DNA from: Saprospiraceae bacterium
GTDB lineage: Bacteria > Bacteroidota > Bacteroidia > Chitinophagales > Saprospiraceae
Length of the DNA: 64,000 bases
Reading direction: 5' to 3'
NCBI GenBank assembly: GCA_958295895.1
Contig: CATQHI010000013.1
Coordinates: 1 to 64,000, forward strand
Notes under the pieces: generated by a model
Databases searched by the model: none
Told to the model about the DNA's origin: nothing
Seen by the model: only the letters and a program-made list of their open reading frames with translations
Translations under genes and position numbers: made by a program
In this document: positions 55,001-64,000 of the stretch, piece after piece
Position numbering within the stretch: position 1 is the stretch's first letter
Layout of the letters: the number at the start of each line of letters is the position of its first letter

Positions 55001-55930
55001 ACCGTTCCTACCCTACAGCAGGATGGGAGCAGTCCCCTACTCGAGATCGAGGTACAGCGCAGCATCGTCTTCCGGGGTCGTGCTACGGTGACGAACGGCA
55101 AGTTCTCCTTTGAATTCGTAGCTCCCCGCGACATCGACTACACCTTCGGCCCGGGCAAGGTGAGCTACTACGCCGCCGATCGCAGCCAGCTTACCGATGC
55201 GGCGGGCTACTACGACCGGCTCATCATCGGGGGCACCAGTCAGGACAACGCGGGCAATGACGCGGGCCCCGAGGTGGAGGTGTACTTTGACGATACCGAC
55301 TTCGTCGCGGGGGGACTGGTCAGTGAGGATCCCGTCCTCCTGCTCCACCTCTCCGACGATCTGGGCATCAACGTGACCGGCAACAGCATCGGCCACGATC
55401 TGGAAGCTACCATCGATGGTGATACGCGCAATGCTATCGTGCTTAACGACTATTACGAGGCCGACGTCGACAACTTCCGCAGCGGGAAGGTGCGCTATCC
55501 GCTCTTCGATCTGGAGCCTGGTTTGCATACCATCAAGGTGCGTGCCTGGGACGTAGCCAACAACAACACCGAGGCCACCACCGAATTCGTCGTCACCGAT
55601 GAGCGGGGTGCCTCCCTCACCCACGTGTTCAACTATCCCAATCCCTTCACGACCCAGACCTGCTTCCAGTTCGACCACAGCCTCATCGGCCAGAACGTAG
55701 AGGCCATCGTACAGATCTACACCGTGAGTGGCCGCCTGGTCAAGACCCTACAGGAAAACTTCGAGTTTAGCGACGGCAGCGTCCGCCAGGACGACTGCAT
55801 TCCCTGGGACGGGCTGGATGACTACGGCGATCAGTTGGCGCGTGGGGTGTACCTGTACCAGGTGCGGCTGCGGGGGGACGGGGTGAATTTGGTGAATGGG
55901 GAGTTGGAGAAGTTGGTGATATTGCGGTAG
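52040..55930 (+). CDS. porU: Type IX secretion system sortase PorU
   Basis: PorU cleaves the C-terminal sorting signal of T9SS cargo and attaches it to lipopolysaccharide. The frame is open from 51896, but ATG 52040 (MLKFTLSFLCLCSALPLLAQ) starts the signal peptide, giving 1,296 residues. A gingipain-type C25 peptidase domain occupies about residues 540-930: VTHPDFLTQAEVLAEHRREH, YLLLFGDGSFDHRNVYGLGD, the catalytic His in TYLGHGGPRGWAQERVLTIP (about 784) and Cys in FITATCTFSNYDDASFVSAG (about 824). The C-terminus has FlgD-like/Por secretion modules (NYPNPFTTQTCFQFDHSLIG; GVYLYQVRLRGDGVNLVNGE). porV is not adjacent. A 20-base-pair terminator follows. Confidence 0.95.
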   Translation: MLKFTLSFLCLCSALPLLAQQIQQTLQWQEAETIEWEGQRSAVLSYRLGGAAGATKSGEVPAFVHTFRAASGAPQRVEVTSLETEPFTPPSAFAAEVPEAFTFDYTVVQQPEGWLGKVSSPSIIRTAAGYERLLAVNLRLVPELGPTSAGLRSAVDFATNSVLREGEIYRFAIPKTGVYKLTRGFLVDQLKVLGLDGIDPRDIKVYGQDGGMLPETNNALAFDDLVEQAITIEGEDDGSFDGGDFILLYAEGTDDRTYDALANRFVYSKNIYTEENYYFLQLGTAGRGRRVTVLPSAAGGTVVDSYDALYRFEEDRTNVLHELGQESNSHGSGQTWFGEFFKVNRERNFPDFATIPDLVTSEPVGVRARMGLRATAPSGFFLTVNGQEVSSFLASRVNFGAQEQQSAVDVTDLVGSVTLGSERVAVKLTYPVPAAASQSEGWLDYIELQARRRLSFGDQDQFNFRDTRSRNFGAITYNLLNPPADTRVWRVDSLGEVQQATLNGSSFSAPGRELYEYVAFRPTAALLTPRPVGRVENQNLHAVTQADMIIVTHPDFLTQAEVLAEHRREHNGYTVQLVTTQQIYNEFSSGRDDVAAIRNFVRMVYERDGDLRYLLLFGDGSFDHRNVYGLGDNFIPTYQYQGAFTEVRSFPADDFFGIMVPSAGGQPLGPDLSVAVGRLPVKSADEAGPVVEKLIRYDQDPSALGDWRTRMVFVGDDEDQGRHTIDVNRVANAVKARKPDLNFDKLYFDLFPQLSLSSGDRYPAITEGLDRAVFRGALAVTYLGHGGPRGWAQERVLTIPQIRNWTRPAGAPDPIQPPVFITATCTFSNYDDASFVSAGEEALLTPRGGVIALMTTTRPVFATRNYELTDNTVQAMLDRPDGNWRSLGDIIRIAKNETTPVDRGFLSGDTQNARKFTLLGDPATVIALPTHGVRTTQVDTMSIDGVRTDTVRALQKMRISGEIVDVSGNLLANFNGEVFPTIYDKAQTVPTLQQDGSSPLLEIEVQRSIVFRGRATVTNGKFSFEFVAPRDIDYTFGPGKVSYYAADRSQLTDAAGYYDRLIIGGTSQDNAGNDAGPEVEVYFDDTDFVAGGLVSEDPVLLLHLSDDLGINVTGNSIGHDLEATIDGDTRNAIVLNDYYEADVDNFRSGKVRYPLFDLEPGLHTIKVRAWDVANNNTEATTEFVVTDERGASLTHVFNYPNPFTTQTCFQFDHSLIGQNVEAIVQIYTVSGRLVKTLQENFEFSDGSVRQDDCIPWDGLDDYGDQLARGVYLYQVRLRGDGVNLVNGELEKLVILR

Positions 55931-55935
55931 GGACA

Positions 55936-55979
55936 AAAGACAGCGGCCAGGATTCTTCCGAATCCTGGCCGCTGTCTTT
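55936..55979. terminator. Bidirectional terminator after porU
   Basis: AAAGACAGCGGCCAGGATTC pairs perfectly with GAATCCTGGCCGCTGTCTTT (20 bases) around a TTCC loop. The A/T ends suit both strands; it separates porU from the convergent susD-type gene. Confidence 0.92.
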
Positions 55980-56000
55980 ATAGCAAGCTTAGCGAACAGA

Positions 56001-57755
56001 CTAATAGCCCTCGTTCTGGGGTAAGATATCCGCACCCTGTAGGTCAATTTGACCCTGGGGGATGGGATAATATAGATCCTGTGGTGAGGTGAAATCAGCA
56101 CCAGCGTAAGCGATTGGCAGAAATTGTTTTTCAAAGGCGACGATCCGGTCCAACTCCGGTTCGGCGATACCCCACCGACGAAGGTCGAAGAAGCGATGAC
56201 CTTCTCCACTCAACTCTAACTTACGCTCGAAATGAAGGGCACGTCGGGCAGCGTCCGCGCTAGAGAAGGAGGGGTACAAGGCGATTTGATAGTTGGCCGC
56301 ATCTACCTCCTCCCCATCTTTGTTGGTTACCTCGATTCGACTGGCAACATTTGCGGCACGGGCACGGACTTGGTTTATGAGTTGCCGGCCCCGCTCTACG
56401 TTACCGGATTCAATTTCTGCCTCGGCGAGCATCAGCAATACGTCCGCAAACCGGATGATATTGTAGTTCATGGAGCCGTAACCCCGCGTCCAGGAGGTAC
56501 CATCAGAAAGGCTACCCTCCTGATTGGCATAGTAGACAAACTTTTTAGGCGAATAGGGGCCGGCATACACTTGGTCGCGTATCCAAGCCTTTCCTGGATG
56601 GGGTCCCCAACCTAGGTAGGGAATACCCCGCCGGCCTACACTGTGATCGAGTCGTGGATCGACTGGCCCGTTGTCGGGAGTGAAGGGTGCCGAAGCTTCA
56701 ACGTTGAAGTCATTCTTTAGGCGATTGCTTTCGGTATTGTAGCTGTTATCGAGCAACGGCAATCCATCACTGGTGCGGAATGAGTTAGCTAAATCGAAGG
56801 TAGGTTGGAAGAAACCACAGCAGTTTCCGGGTCCAGTAGAACCTGTGTTGTGGGGAAAATTCAGTACAAAATCTGGGTTGGCCACGTTGGTTGTTCCAGA
56901 GTTGGCAGCCGCTTGAACGGCAAAAACTGATTCCTTACTATTATCGAATTCAGCATCGAATGCTTGAGCATAATTATCGAGCAGTCCATATGCATCCCCA
57001 TTAGCAGTAATTCCGTTATCAACTACATTTGCAAGCATAGTCCTAGCTTCCACCCATTTTCCCTGAAACAGATATACTTTACCAAGGTAAGCACCCGCTG
57101 CCCATTTGTTCGCACGACCAGCCTGGCTTTGAGTAGTAGAAAGATTATCGAAAGCGTATTGAAAATCTGCTTCAATTTCTGACCAGTTAGAGGTGGAGGT
57201 TACTTGCTGCTGTTCTTCGATAGTAAGTCCAGGAGTTAGAAATGGGACTCGGTCAAAGGAGATTTGCAACTGAAAATAGTAGTGACCGCGTAGGAAGCGA
57301 GCTTCGGCTTCGAGTCGTTGAAGAGTTTCTGGAGCGGTAATTTGCTCGTTTTCCGCCGCCTGGGATAGCAGATCAAGTGCTGCGTTTGCCCGGGTTACTC
57401 CTTCGAAGAGCCCTCTCCAGCGATCGGCTGGAATGCTAGAGGTAGGGGTAAGTTTGTACTGGACGAGGTCATTAATAGCAGTGAAATCGCCATCGTTTGT
57501 CCCCTTGTTGGCTTCACCACCGTAAACGGAACCATTTGCCCAATTGGAGGCTCCACCAAAGTAGTTACTCCGGCCGCCCAATTGAGCATAAGCACCTAGA
57601 ATTACCCCTTCTACACCGGCTTCCGTGGCTAATACTTCGGGTGCCAAGGCTCCGCGGGGTGATACTTCGAGGAATTCATCGCTACAGGTCCAGAGAAGAC
57701 CTCCCACCAGCATAACGCCTAGGAGGACTCTAGAAAATTTGGTATAAGATTGCAT
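56001..57755 (-). CDS. SusD/RagB-family outer membrane lipoprotein
   Basis: SusD-like proteins lid the SusC channel and bind the ligand at the cell surface. The 584-residue product begins MQSYTKFSRVLLGVMLVGGL with a lipobox LLWTC (Cys about residue 24), then DEFLEVSPRGALAPEVLATE, the family start. The helical core follows (RWRGLFEGVTRANAALDLLS, EARFLRGHYYFQLQISFDRV, GAYLGKVYLFQGKWVEARTM), and the C-terminus has YNIIRFADVLLMLAEAEIES, FERKLELSGEGHRFFDLRRW and LYYPIPQGQIDLQGA. It is 20 bases downstream of the susC-type gene. The glycan or peptide ligand is unknown, as no hydrolase is adjacent. Confidence 0.95.
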   Translation of the reverse strand: MQSYTKFSRVLLGVMLVGGLLWTCSDEFLEVSPRGALAPEVLATEAGVEGVILGAYAQLGGRSNYFGGASNWANGSVYGGEANKGTNDGDFTAINDLVQYKLTPTSSIPADRWRGLFEGVTRANAALDLLSQAAENEQITAPETLQRLEAEARFLRGHYYFQLQISFDRVPFLTPGLTIEEQQQVTSTSNWSEIEADFQYAFDNLSTTQSQAGRANKWAAGAYLGKVYLFQGKWVEARTMLANVVDNGITANGDAYGLLDNYAQAFDAEFDNSKESVFAVQAAANSGTTNVANPDFVLNFPHNTGSTGPGNCCGFFQPTFDLANSFRTSDGLPLLDNSYNTESNRLKNDFNVEASAPFTPDNGPVDPRLDHSVGRRGIPYLGWGPHPGKAWIRDQVYAGPYSPKKFVYYANQEGSLSDGTSWTRGYGSMNYNIIRFADVLLMLAEAEIESGNVERGRQLINQVRARAANVASRIEVTNKDGEEVDAANYQIALYPSFSSADAARRALHFERKLELSGEGHRFFDLRRWGIAEPELDRIVAFEKQFLPIAYAGADFTSPQDLYYPIPQGQIDLQGADILPQNEGY

Positions 57756-57775
57756 GATAATTAGTTATATCGTGA

Positions 57776-60700
57776 TTAAAAGTCAACGCTGACTTGAAAG
57801 TTGTAGGCGCGGGAAACGGGATAGTTACCTACATCTACACCGAAATCTGTGTCTGCCGAGCCTCCCACTGCAGGATCGAGTCCGTCGTATTTGGTGATAG
57901 TGAATACGTTATTAGCGGATAATGCTAGGCGCAGATTCTGGAAAGCGTTACCTAAAGCTCCGCTTGGCAGCGTGTAGCCTAAGGTTAGGTTAGTTAGCCG
58001 GAGGTAAGAACCATCTTCGACGTAGTAGCTGGTTGATACCTGTGAAGTACTAAAATTTGAGGCCGTTTCGTAAATTGGTATGTCAGTATTTACGTTTTGC
58101 AGAGTCCAGCTATCAAGTACGCGGGTAGAAACCGCCGCTCCCTTAAAGGTGCCGTAGAAATCGGTGAACCACTTGGAGTTGTTGTAGATCTCATTACCTA
58201 TACTGGTGTAGAAGAACGACGTAAGGTCGAAGTTTTTATACATCAGTTTGAGGTTCAAACCTCCCGTAAAGTCGGGAACCGCACTACCGAGGAATGTACG
58301 GTCGGCTTCGTCAACAACCCCATCGGGGATGCCCGTTAACTCCTTCGTTTCTGGATCGCGGCTATTATTGTCTTCAAAGCGAAACCGGCCCGGAGCGGCA
58401 CCGTCCTGAGTCGGAGCACTGTCAACCTCATCGAAGGATTGGAACAATCCGACAACCTTATATCCGAAGAAGGAAGAGAGGGGCCGCCCCACCTCATTAC
58501 GGATAATACTACCAGTGATGCGAGTACCGCCGCGGTCGAAGAATTCCGTATCGTCGGTGTATTTCGTAATCTCGTTGCTAAGCAGCGCTCCGTTGAGAGT
58601 TAACTCAAAACTAAAGTCGCTACCGAGCTGATCACGGTAAATCACCTGCGCGTCGATGCCCTGGTTGCGCATGCTACCGATATTGACAAAGGGTGCGGTT
58701 GCCACTGGACCATTAACATCAGGCAGCGGGAGACGCACCAACAAGTCGTTGGTCTGCTTGCGCCATACATCCATAATAACATCTACTTTGCCCCCTATAA
58801 GGGTAGCATCAAACCCAATGTTGGTGGTGACACTAGTTTCCCACTTGGCATTTTCTGTACCAATACGGTCTAGATAGAAGCCATTGTCAGCTCCACTATT
58901 GCTACCTGAGATTGGATAGCTACCTTGACCTACCCCCTGGGCGTAGAGGTTAAATCTGTTGGTTGCATCTACATTATTGGAATTACCCATTTGACCCCAG
59001 CCACCGCGTATTTTCAAGTCGGTGAAAATGCTCTGGTTCTGCATGAAGGATTCTCCCGTGACGCGCCATGCGCCAGAAATAGCTGGAAAAGTACCGTAAC
59101 GATTGTTAGCCCCAAAGCGACTAGCACCGTCACGACGCAGTACACCGGTGATGTAGTAACGGTCGTTCCAGTTGTAGTTCACCTGCCCGAAGACCGAGAA
59201 GAATTTGGTGGGTACGAGAAAGTTACTGTTCGGAGGGTTCGGGGTTACCGTGCTAAGGTTAATAAAATTGATGGTACGGCTAAAGGGGTTGATTCCACTC
59301 GCACCGCTCTGGCGACCGTTACCTGCCGTAAGAGCTTCAATTCCCGCCAGTACATTCAGGTTATGCGCACCGAAACTTTGGGTCCAGCGTGCCGTATTGG
59401 TAAATGTCCAGTCGTAAAAGTATCCTTGGTACTCGTTGTAGGTAAAACTGGCGTTGTTCTCCGAGTTCTCATACGTTTGTCGACCGTACCCGTTGCCGTT
59501 GTAGGCATCGTAACTACCGCCAATACTAGATCGTAGGGTAATCGACTCGATGGGGTCGATCTCGACATAGAAATTACCGAAGGCGGAAGTATTAAAGTTC
59601 TGGTTGTTTGCCACATTATCACGCTCGGCTACGGGGTTACGGGGGTTGTTGAAGCCGTTTGCCCGCGTACCCGCATAACCACCAAAAACATCGTATACAG
59701 GAATAATGGGATTCATACGGAATGCGCCAAGGATGGAGTTCTCATCGCGCGCTACGTTTTGGCCACCGCTGCCTCCAATAAGGCCACGGTTTGACGTGTA
59801 AGTAAACTGTAGGTTCTCTCCTACCCGCACTCTACTACCTAGGTCAAACTCGGTGTTCGCTCGGAAACTGTACCGATCGGCGGATTGGTTACTCAAAATA
59901 CCATCCAACAATTGGGCGCTGAGCCCTACATAGTATCGTGTCGCCTCTGTAGAGCCCTGCAGTCCCAGGGTATGACGCTGTAATACACCCGTGCGAGTAA
60001 TGGCATCGTACCAATCCGTTCCCTCTTTATTTGCGCGCACTACCTGGTAGAGGCCACCAGCGCTAGGGTCGACGTTGTACAGCCGACGCTGCTCCTCAAG
60101 GTCAACCTCTCCCACTACACCGTTTTGATCTCCAACCAACAGATAATCAGGTAATACAGGCGTAGGTCCGTTCCCATACTGCGGATGAGTAAAACCTTCA
60201 TCTCCGGGCGCAAATCCATCATTGTAAAGAGCTTCCCACGTCTTATCCGCATCCTGCTGTGGGCTAAGGATCTTTTGTCCAGTACCTGGATCGGTAAATC
60301 CGACCAAACCATCATAGCTAATTCTGAGGGGGGAGGGCGTCTTACTACCCCGCTTAGTCTGAATAACTACCACACCGCCCGCGGCACGCGCACCGTAGAT
60401 GGAAGCGGAAGAAGCATCCTTCAGCACCGAGGTAGCCTCAATGTCATCCGGAGACAAGAAACCGATTCCGCCGACCGGCACACCGTCCACTACGTAGAGG
60501 GGCTGGTTGCCCCCGAAGGAACCAAAGCCGCGAATACGAATGATAGAGTTCGTACCAGGCTGACCATTTGTGATTACGGTGACGCCAGCAGCACGACCCT
60601 GTAGTTGCTGCTCGACGTTACCTGACGGTACGGCCGCAAGCTCCTCGGTAGATACCGTGGAAATGGCCGCTGTCGTCTGCCGCTTGGTCGTCGTAGCGTA

Positions 60701-61015
60701 CCCCGTCACCACGATCTCATCCAGCGCCACCCCCTCATTCATCACCACGTCCACCACCGTCTCGCCACTCAGGGTGACGGTCTGGGTCTGGTAGCCCGTA
60801 TAGGAGAACTCGAGTTCGATGACGTCCTCGGGGACGGTGAGTGAATAGTTGCCATCAAAGTCAGCCACCGTACCTACGGTCGTGCCCCTAGCCAGCACGG
60901 TCGCCCCTACAAGAGGAAAACCATCCGGGTCGGAAATGTTACCGGTGACGGTCGTTTGCCCATACGCCAGCGCCGTGCAGAACAGCGCCACGATCAGGCC
61001 TAAAAGTTTTCTCAT
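57776..61015 (-). CDS. SusC/RagA-family TonB-linked outer membrane protein
   Basis: The 1,079-residue protein has a signal peptide (MRKLLGLIVALFCTALAYGQ), a carboxypeptidase-regulatory-like domain (TVTGNISDPDGFPLVGATVL to TVTLSGETVVDVVMN, about residues 22-95), a TonB box/linker region (LDEIVVTGYATTTKRQTTAA), a plug with SusC hallmarks (IIRIRGFGSFGGNQPLYVVD and VLKDASSASIYGARAAGGVV) and a large barrel ending YNFQVSVDF. It forms the transporter with the SusD-like partner. The pair diverges from the FG-GAP lipoprotein gene across 235 bases (61016-61250), where no coding or strong promoter match was found on the minus strand. Confidence 0.96.
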   Translation of the reverse strand: MRKLLGLIVALFCTALAYGQTTVTGNISDPDGFPLVGATVLARGTTVGTVADFDGNYSLTVPEDVIELEFSYTGYQTQTVTLSGETVVDVVMNEGVALDEIVVTGYATTTKRQTTAAISTVSTEELAAVPSGNVEQQLQGRAAGVTVITNGQPGTNSIIRIRGFGSFGGNQPLYVVDGVPVGGIGFLSPDDIEATSVLKDASSASIYGARAAGGVVVIQTKRGSKTPSPLRISYDGLVGFTDPGTGQKILSPQQDADKTWEALYNDGFAPGDEGFTHPQYGNGPTPVLPDYLLVGDQNGVVGEVDLEEQRRLYNVDPSAGGLYQVVRANKEGTDWYDAITRTGVLQRHTLGLQGSTEATRYYVGLSAQLLDGILSNQSADRYSFRANTEFDLGSRVRVGENLQFTYTSNRGLIGGSGGQNVARDENSILGAFRMNPIIPVYDVFGGYAGTRANGFNNPRNPVAERDNVANNQNFNTSAFGNFYVEIDPIESITLRSSIGGSYDAYNGNGYGRQTYENSENNASFTYNEYQGYFYDWTFTNTARWTQSFGAHNLNVLAGIEALTAGNGRQSGASGINPFSRTINFINLSTVTPNPPNSNFLVPTKFFSVFGQVNYNWNDRYYITGVLRRDGASRFGANNRYGTFPAISGAWRVTGESFMQNQSIFTDLKIRGGWGQMGNSNNVDATNRFNLYAQGVGQGSYPISGSNSGADNGFYLDRIGTENAKWETSVTTNIGFDATLIGGKVDVIMDVWRKQTNDLLVRLPLPDVNGPVATAPFVNIGSMRNQGIDAQVIYRDQLGSDFSFELTLNGALLSNEITKYTDDTEFFDRGGTRITGSIIRNEVGRPLSSFFGYKVVGLFQSFDEVDSAPTQDGAAPGRFRFEDNNSRDPETKELTGIPDGVVDEADRTFLGSAVPDFTGGLNLKLMYKNFDLTSFFYTSIGNEIYNNSKWFTDFYGTFKGAAVSTRVLDSWTLQNVNTDIPIYETASNFSTSQVSTSYYVEDGSYLRLTNLTLGYTLPSGALGNAFQNLRLALSANNVFTITKYDGLDPAVGGSADTDFGVDVGNYPVSRAYNFQVSVDF

Positions 61016-61250
61016 GATCGATAAATGTTAGTGAGTCAGTTGATTAGTAACCGCAGCACTAGCCGGCCGCGGGGTTGAGTAGTGTTAAGGAACCGCTAAC
61101 ATACTGAATTTTAGAAAAACTACCCCACACCCAATTACTTGTTTTGGTAGCCAGCGTACAGTCACCTTCCTTCGGTATCCGCTACTAGGTACCCGATTCG
61201 ACTTACCATCCCCGACCTCCTTATCTTGAGCCCCCATTTTACACTCCCCC

Positions 61251-64000
61251 ATGCGTACTGGTTTCCCCCAACTTTTTTCTCTCTTCGTACTGCTCTCCAT
61301 GGGGTGCGAGCACACCCCCCCTACCCTGTTTGAGCGCATTCCAGCCGCCACGAGCGGACTCACCTTCGCCAACCGCATCACCGAAAACGATACCTTCAAC
61401 ATCCTCGATTTCGAGTACGTGTACAACGGCGGTGGCGTGGGGGCCGGCGACTTTAACGGCGACGGACTCACCGACCTCTACTTTTCCGGCAACACGGCCG
61501 ACAACCGCCTCTACCTCAACCGGGGCGATTTTACCTTCCTCGACGTCACCGAAGCAGCGGGCGTAAGCGGGCGGGGGCGCTGGTGCAGCGGGGTAGCGGT
61601 GCACGATATCAACGGCGACGGCCGGCTCGATCTCTACGTCAGTGCCACCGTTCGTGAGCCGGGGGCGCTACGGGCCAACCTGCTCTATCTCAATGAAGGC
61701 AACCGGGCCGACGAAAACGGCGTTCAGGTCCCCTACTTCCGCGAGGTGGCCGCCGCCGCCGGTATTGCCGATACCTCCCACACCACCCAGAGTACCTTTC
61801 TGGACTACGACCGCGACGGCGACCTCGACCTCTACGTGCTCGTCAACGAGATGGACAACCGCGCCCTGCCCAACCGCTACCTCCCCAAGCTGACCGATGG
61901 CAGCGGACGGAAGAACGATAAGCTGTACCGCAACGATGGCATCGGTAGCGACGGGCTGCCCCACTTCACGAATGTGACCCAGGAGGCTAGCATTCTTAAG
62001 GAGGGCTACGGACTCGGCGTGAGTGTCTGCGACGTCAACCAGGACGGCTGGCCCGATCTCTACATCACTAACGACTACGTCAGCAACGACCTGCTGTGGA
62101 TCAACAACCAGGACGGCACCTTCACCGACCGTGCCGCCGACTACCTCAAGCACACGAGCTACTCGGCCATGGGCAACGACGTGGCCGACCTCAACGGCGA
62201 CGGCACCGAGGACCTCTTCAGCGTCGACATGTTCCCCGAAAACAACCTGCGCCGCAAGGCCATGATGCCCCCCAACAACTACAACGCCTACCTCAATAAC
62301 GTCCGCTTCGACTACCTACCGCAATTCACCCGCAACATGCTGCAACTAGGCGTACGCGCCAACGACACCACGCTGGTGTACGAGGATGTAGGCATGCTCG
62401 CCGGGGTAGCCGCCACCGACTGGAGCTGGAGCCCCCTGGCCGCCGACGTCGACAACGACGGCGACCGCGACCTGCTCATCACCAACGGCTTTCCCCGCGA
62501 CGTGACCGACCGCGACTTCATGGACTACAACGTGGTGATGAGCAGACTGGCAAGCCGCGAGACCCGTCTGGCCCAGATCCCCTCCATCAAGATTGCTAAC
62601 TACGCTTACGAAAACGACGGGGGCAATATCCCCCTGTTCACTAAGCGCATCGCTGCCTGGGGCCTTGACCTCCCCTCCTTTTCCAATGGGGCCATCTACG
62701 CCGACCTCGATAACGACGGCGACCTCGACTACGCGGTCAATAACATCAACGACAGTTGCTTCCTCTTTCGCAACACCCTCATCGACGGGGCCTCCCGGCC
62801 GGACTCCACTCACTACCTCTCCCTCACTCTCCGGGGTAGCGGCATGAACACCCAGGCCATCGGAGCCCGCGTCACGGTCGAGACCACCCGTGGCCGGCAG
62901 ACTGCCTACAACCAGCCCGTACGCGGCTTCCTCTCCAGCGTGACCGACGTACTGCACTTCGGCTTCGCGGCGGGCGATAGCCTCGTGGCCGTGCACGTCA
63001 CCTGGCCCGATGGCAAAGACCTTATATATAAGGACGTCACTTGGGACCAACGTTTACTGCTTACCCCCGACCGGGGCCGGCCGGCTCCCCCGGCTACCGA
63101 CTCCCCCGTAGCACCGCTGTTGGTGGCTACCGAGCTCATGCAGTCGCTGCCCATGCACCGCGACTGTCTTTTCATCGATTTCAACGTGCAGCCGCTGCTG
63201 CCCCACAAGCTTTCTGAGTACGGCCCCGGCCTGGCCGTAGCCGACGTCAACGGCGACGGGCTCGACGACGTGTACCGTTCCGGCAGCCACTTTTACCCGG
63301 GTAGCCTGCTACTCCAGGAGACAGATGCAGCGGGGCAGCCCACCTTCCGCCTGGCCGATCCGCTTCCGGTAGACAATGGTCCCGAGGAGCTGGGCAGTCT
63401 CTTCTTCGACGCCGACGGCGACGGCGACCAGGATCTTTACCTCGTCAGCGGCGGCAGCGAGTACAGCCTCGACCGCCCCGAGCTCCTCGACCGCCTACTG
63501 CTCAACGACGGGGCGGGTAACTTCATTCTGGCCGAAGATGCGTTGCCTGGGTTGAAGTCCAGCGGCTCCTGCGTGCGGGCCGCCGACTACGACCGCGACG
63601 GCGACCTGGACCTGTTCGTCGGCGGCCGCCTACAACCGGCACGCTTCCCGGAACCGGTCGATAGCTACGTGCTGGAAAACAACGGCCGCGGGAAGTTTGC
63701 ACCTGCGTCCCCGCCCGAATTTGCCGCTCTGGGACTGGTCTGTGACGCGCTGTGGACCGACTACGACAACGACGGCTGGACCGACCTGCTCATCGCCGGA
63801 CAGGGCATGCCCCTACGCCTGTTTGCCAACCGCGACGGCGCACTGACCGAAGCCACCCCCGCCTCCTTCAGCGAGCACATCGGCTGGTGGAACGGCCTCA
63901 CCGGCGCTGACTTCGACCACGACGGCGACGTGGACTACGTGGCTACCAACTTCGGCCGCAACAACCTTTACCAGCAGAGTGGGCAGGACTACGTGGGCCT
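61251..64000 (+). CDS. FG-GAP/VCBS repeat lipoprotein with UnbV/ASPIC-like domain (3' end outside window)
   Basis: ATG 61251 (MRTGFPQLFSLFVLLSMGC) begins a lipoprotein signal peptide with Cys about residue 19. The 916 residues present contain many FG-GAP/VCBS units with Ca2+-type DxDxDG motifs (AGDFNGDGLTDLYFSGNTAD, VHDINGDGRLDLYVSATVRE, FLDYDRDGDLDLYVLVNEMD, CDVNQDGWPDLYITNDY, DVADLNGDGTEDLFSVDMFP). The middle region (GMNTQAIGARVTVETTRGRQ; VHVTWPDGKDLIYKDV) matches the UnbV/ASPIC domain, after which a second set of FG-GAP units follows to the window edge (CVRAADYDRDGDLDLFVGGR; ADFDHDGDVDYVATNF). It is probably a surface beta-propeller lipoprotein, a common partner of SusCD loci in Bacteroidota. 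TATCTTGA near 61222 may be its -7 element. Confidence 0.92.
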   Translation, partial: MRTGFPQLFSLFVLLSMGCEHTPPTLFERIPAATSGLTFANRITENDTFNILDFEYVYNGGGVGAGDFNGDGLTDLYFSGNTADNRLYLNRGDFTFLDVTEAAGVSGRGRWCSGVAVHDINGDGRLDLYVSATVREPGALRANLLYLNEGNRADENGVQVPYFREVAAAAGIADTSHTTQSTFLDYDRDGDLDLYVLVNEMDNRALPNRYLPKLTDGSGRKNDKLYRNDGIGSDGLPHFTNVTQEASILKEGYGLGVSVCDVNQDGWPDLYITNDYVSNDLLWINNQDGTFTDRAADYLKHTSYSAMGNDVADLNGDGTEDLFSVDMFPENNLRRKAMMPPNNYNAYLNNVRFDYLPQFTRNMLQLGVRANDTTLVYEDVGMLAGVAATDWSWSPLAADVDNDGDRDLLITNGFPRDVTDRDFMDYNVVMSRLASRETRLAQIPSIKIANYAYENDGGNIPLFTKRIAAWGLDLPSFSNGAIYADLDNDGDLDYAVNNINDSCFLFRNTLIDGASRPDSTHYLSLTLRGSGMNTQAIGARVTVETTRGRQTAYNQPVRGFLSSVTDVLHFGFAAGDSLVAVHVTWPDGKDLIYKDVTWDQRLLLTPDRGRPAPPATDSPVAPLLVATELMQSLPMHRDCLFIDFNVQPLLPHKLSEYGPGLAVADVNGDGLDDVYRSGSHFYPGSLLLQETDAAGQPTFRLADPLPVDNGPEELGSLFFDADGDGDQDLYLVSGGSEYSLDRPELLDRLLLNDGAGNFILAEDALPGLKSSGSCVRAADYDRDGDLDLFVGGRLQPARFPEPVDSYVLENNGRGKFAPASPPEFAALGLVCDALWTDYDNDGWTDLLIAGQGMPLRLFANRDGALTEATPASFSEHIGWWNGLTGADFDHDGDVDYVATNFGRNNLYQQSGQDYVG

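Overview
The window looks like a chromosomal segment of a GC-rich, gliding-type Bacteroidota, probably class Saprospiria (Lewinella-like). The support is: type IX secretion/gliding genes (gldL, gldM, gldN, porU, a porP/sprF gene), proteins with C-terminal T9SS sorting domains, a SusC/SusD pair, a SpoIID-free set of Gram-negative envelope genes (bamA, lnt, Omp85), and promoters of the Bacteroidota type (TTTG, 17-19 bases, TAnnTTTG). The lineage below phylum is inference. No phage, IS element or CRISPR array was seen.

Layout. 1-4.9 kb: two paralogous secreted repeat proteins on the minus strand, one cut by the window edge and one with a frameshift. 5-11.9 kb: gldL-gldM-gldN followed by mfd, all minus strand; no gldK is next to gldL. 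12-20.7 kb: a run of small metabolic genes (msrA, an unknown gene, a flavin-binding stress protein, kynU, a flavin oxidoreductase, a glycosyltransferase, cysQ, two esterases, a SAM hydrolase) in which almost every gene carries one or more single-base frameshifts at short homopolymers. 20.7-26.3 kb: an outer-membrane protein, a T9SS-exported hydrolase and a TonB-dependent receptor. 26.7-35.7 kb: uppS-bamA, hppD, and recO-lnt-Omp85. 35.7-41.5 kb: sppA, queA, a lipoprotein, nhaD and a coiled-coil membrane protein. 41.5-47.9 kb: two tRNA-Glu genes, then gapA-pgk-GAF protein-phoH.

48-50.9 kb is the most unusual part. A 129-residue protein made of seven copies of an IVVEDIIM-type unit is followed by a seven-codon mini-ORF repeating its last residues. 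A convergent 519-residue helical protein of unknown function comes next. After that lies an intergenic block with a strong promoter, several hairpins and an intrinsic terminator, which looks like a structured small RNA of about 220 nt.

51-64 kb: a porP/sprF gene diverges from porU (the T9SS sortase), then a SusD/SusC pair diverges from a large FG-GAP/VCBS lipoprotein that runs off the right end.

How the genes fit together: BamA and the second Omp85 protein would insert outer-membrane barrels; Lnt matures lipoproteins such as the SusD and FG-GAP proteins; GldL/M power and GldN/PorU/PorP-like proteins complete T9SS export of the sorting-domain proteins found here; the SusCD and TonB receptors import products of secreted enzymes. 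All functional calls rest on reading the translated sequences by eye; no database search was run.
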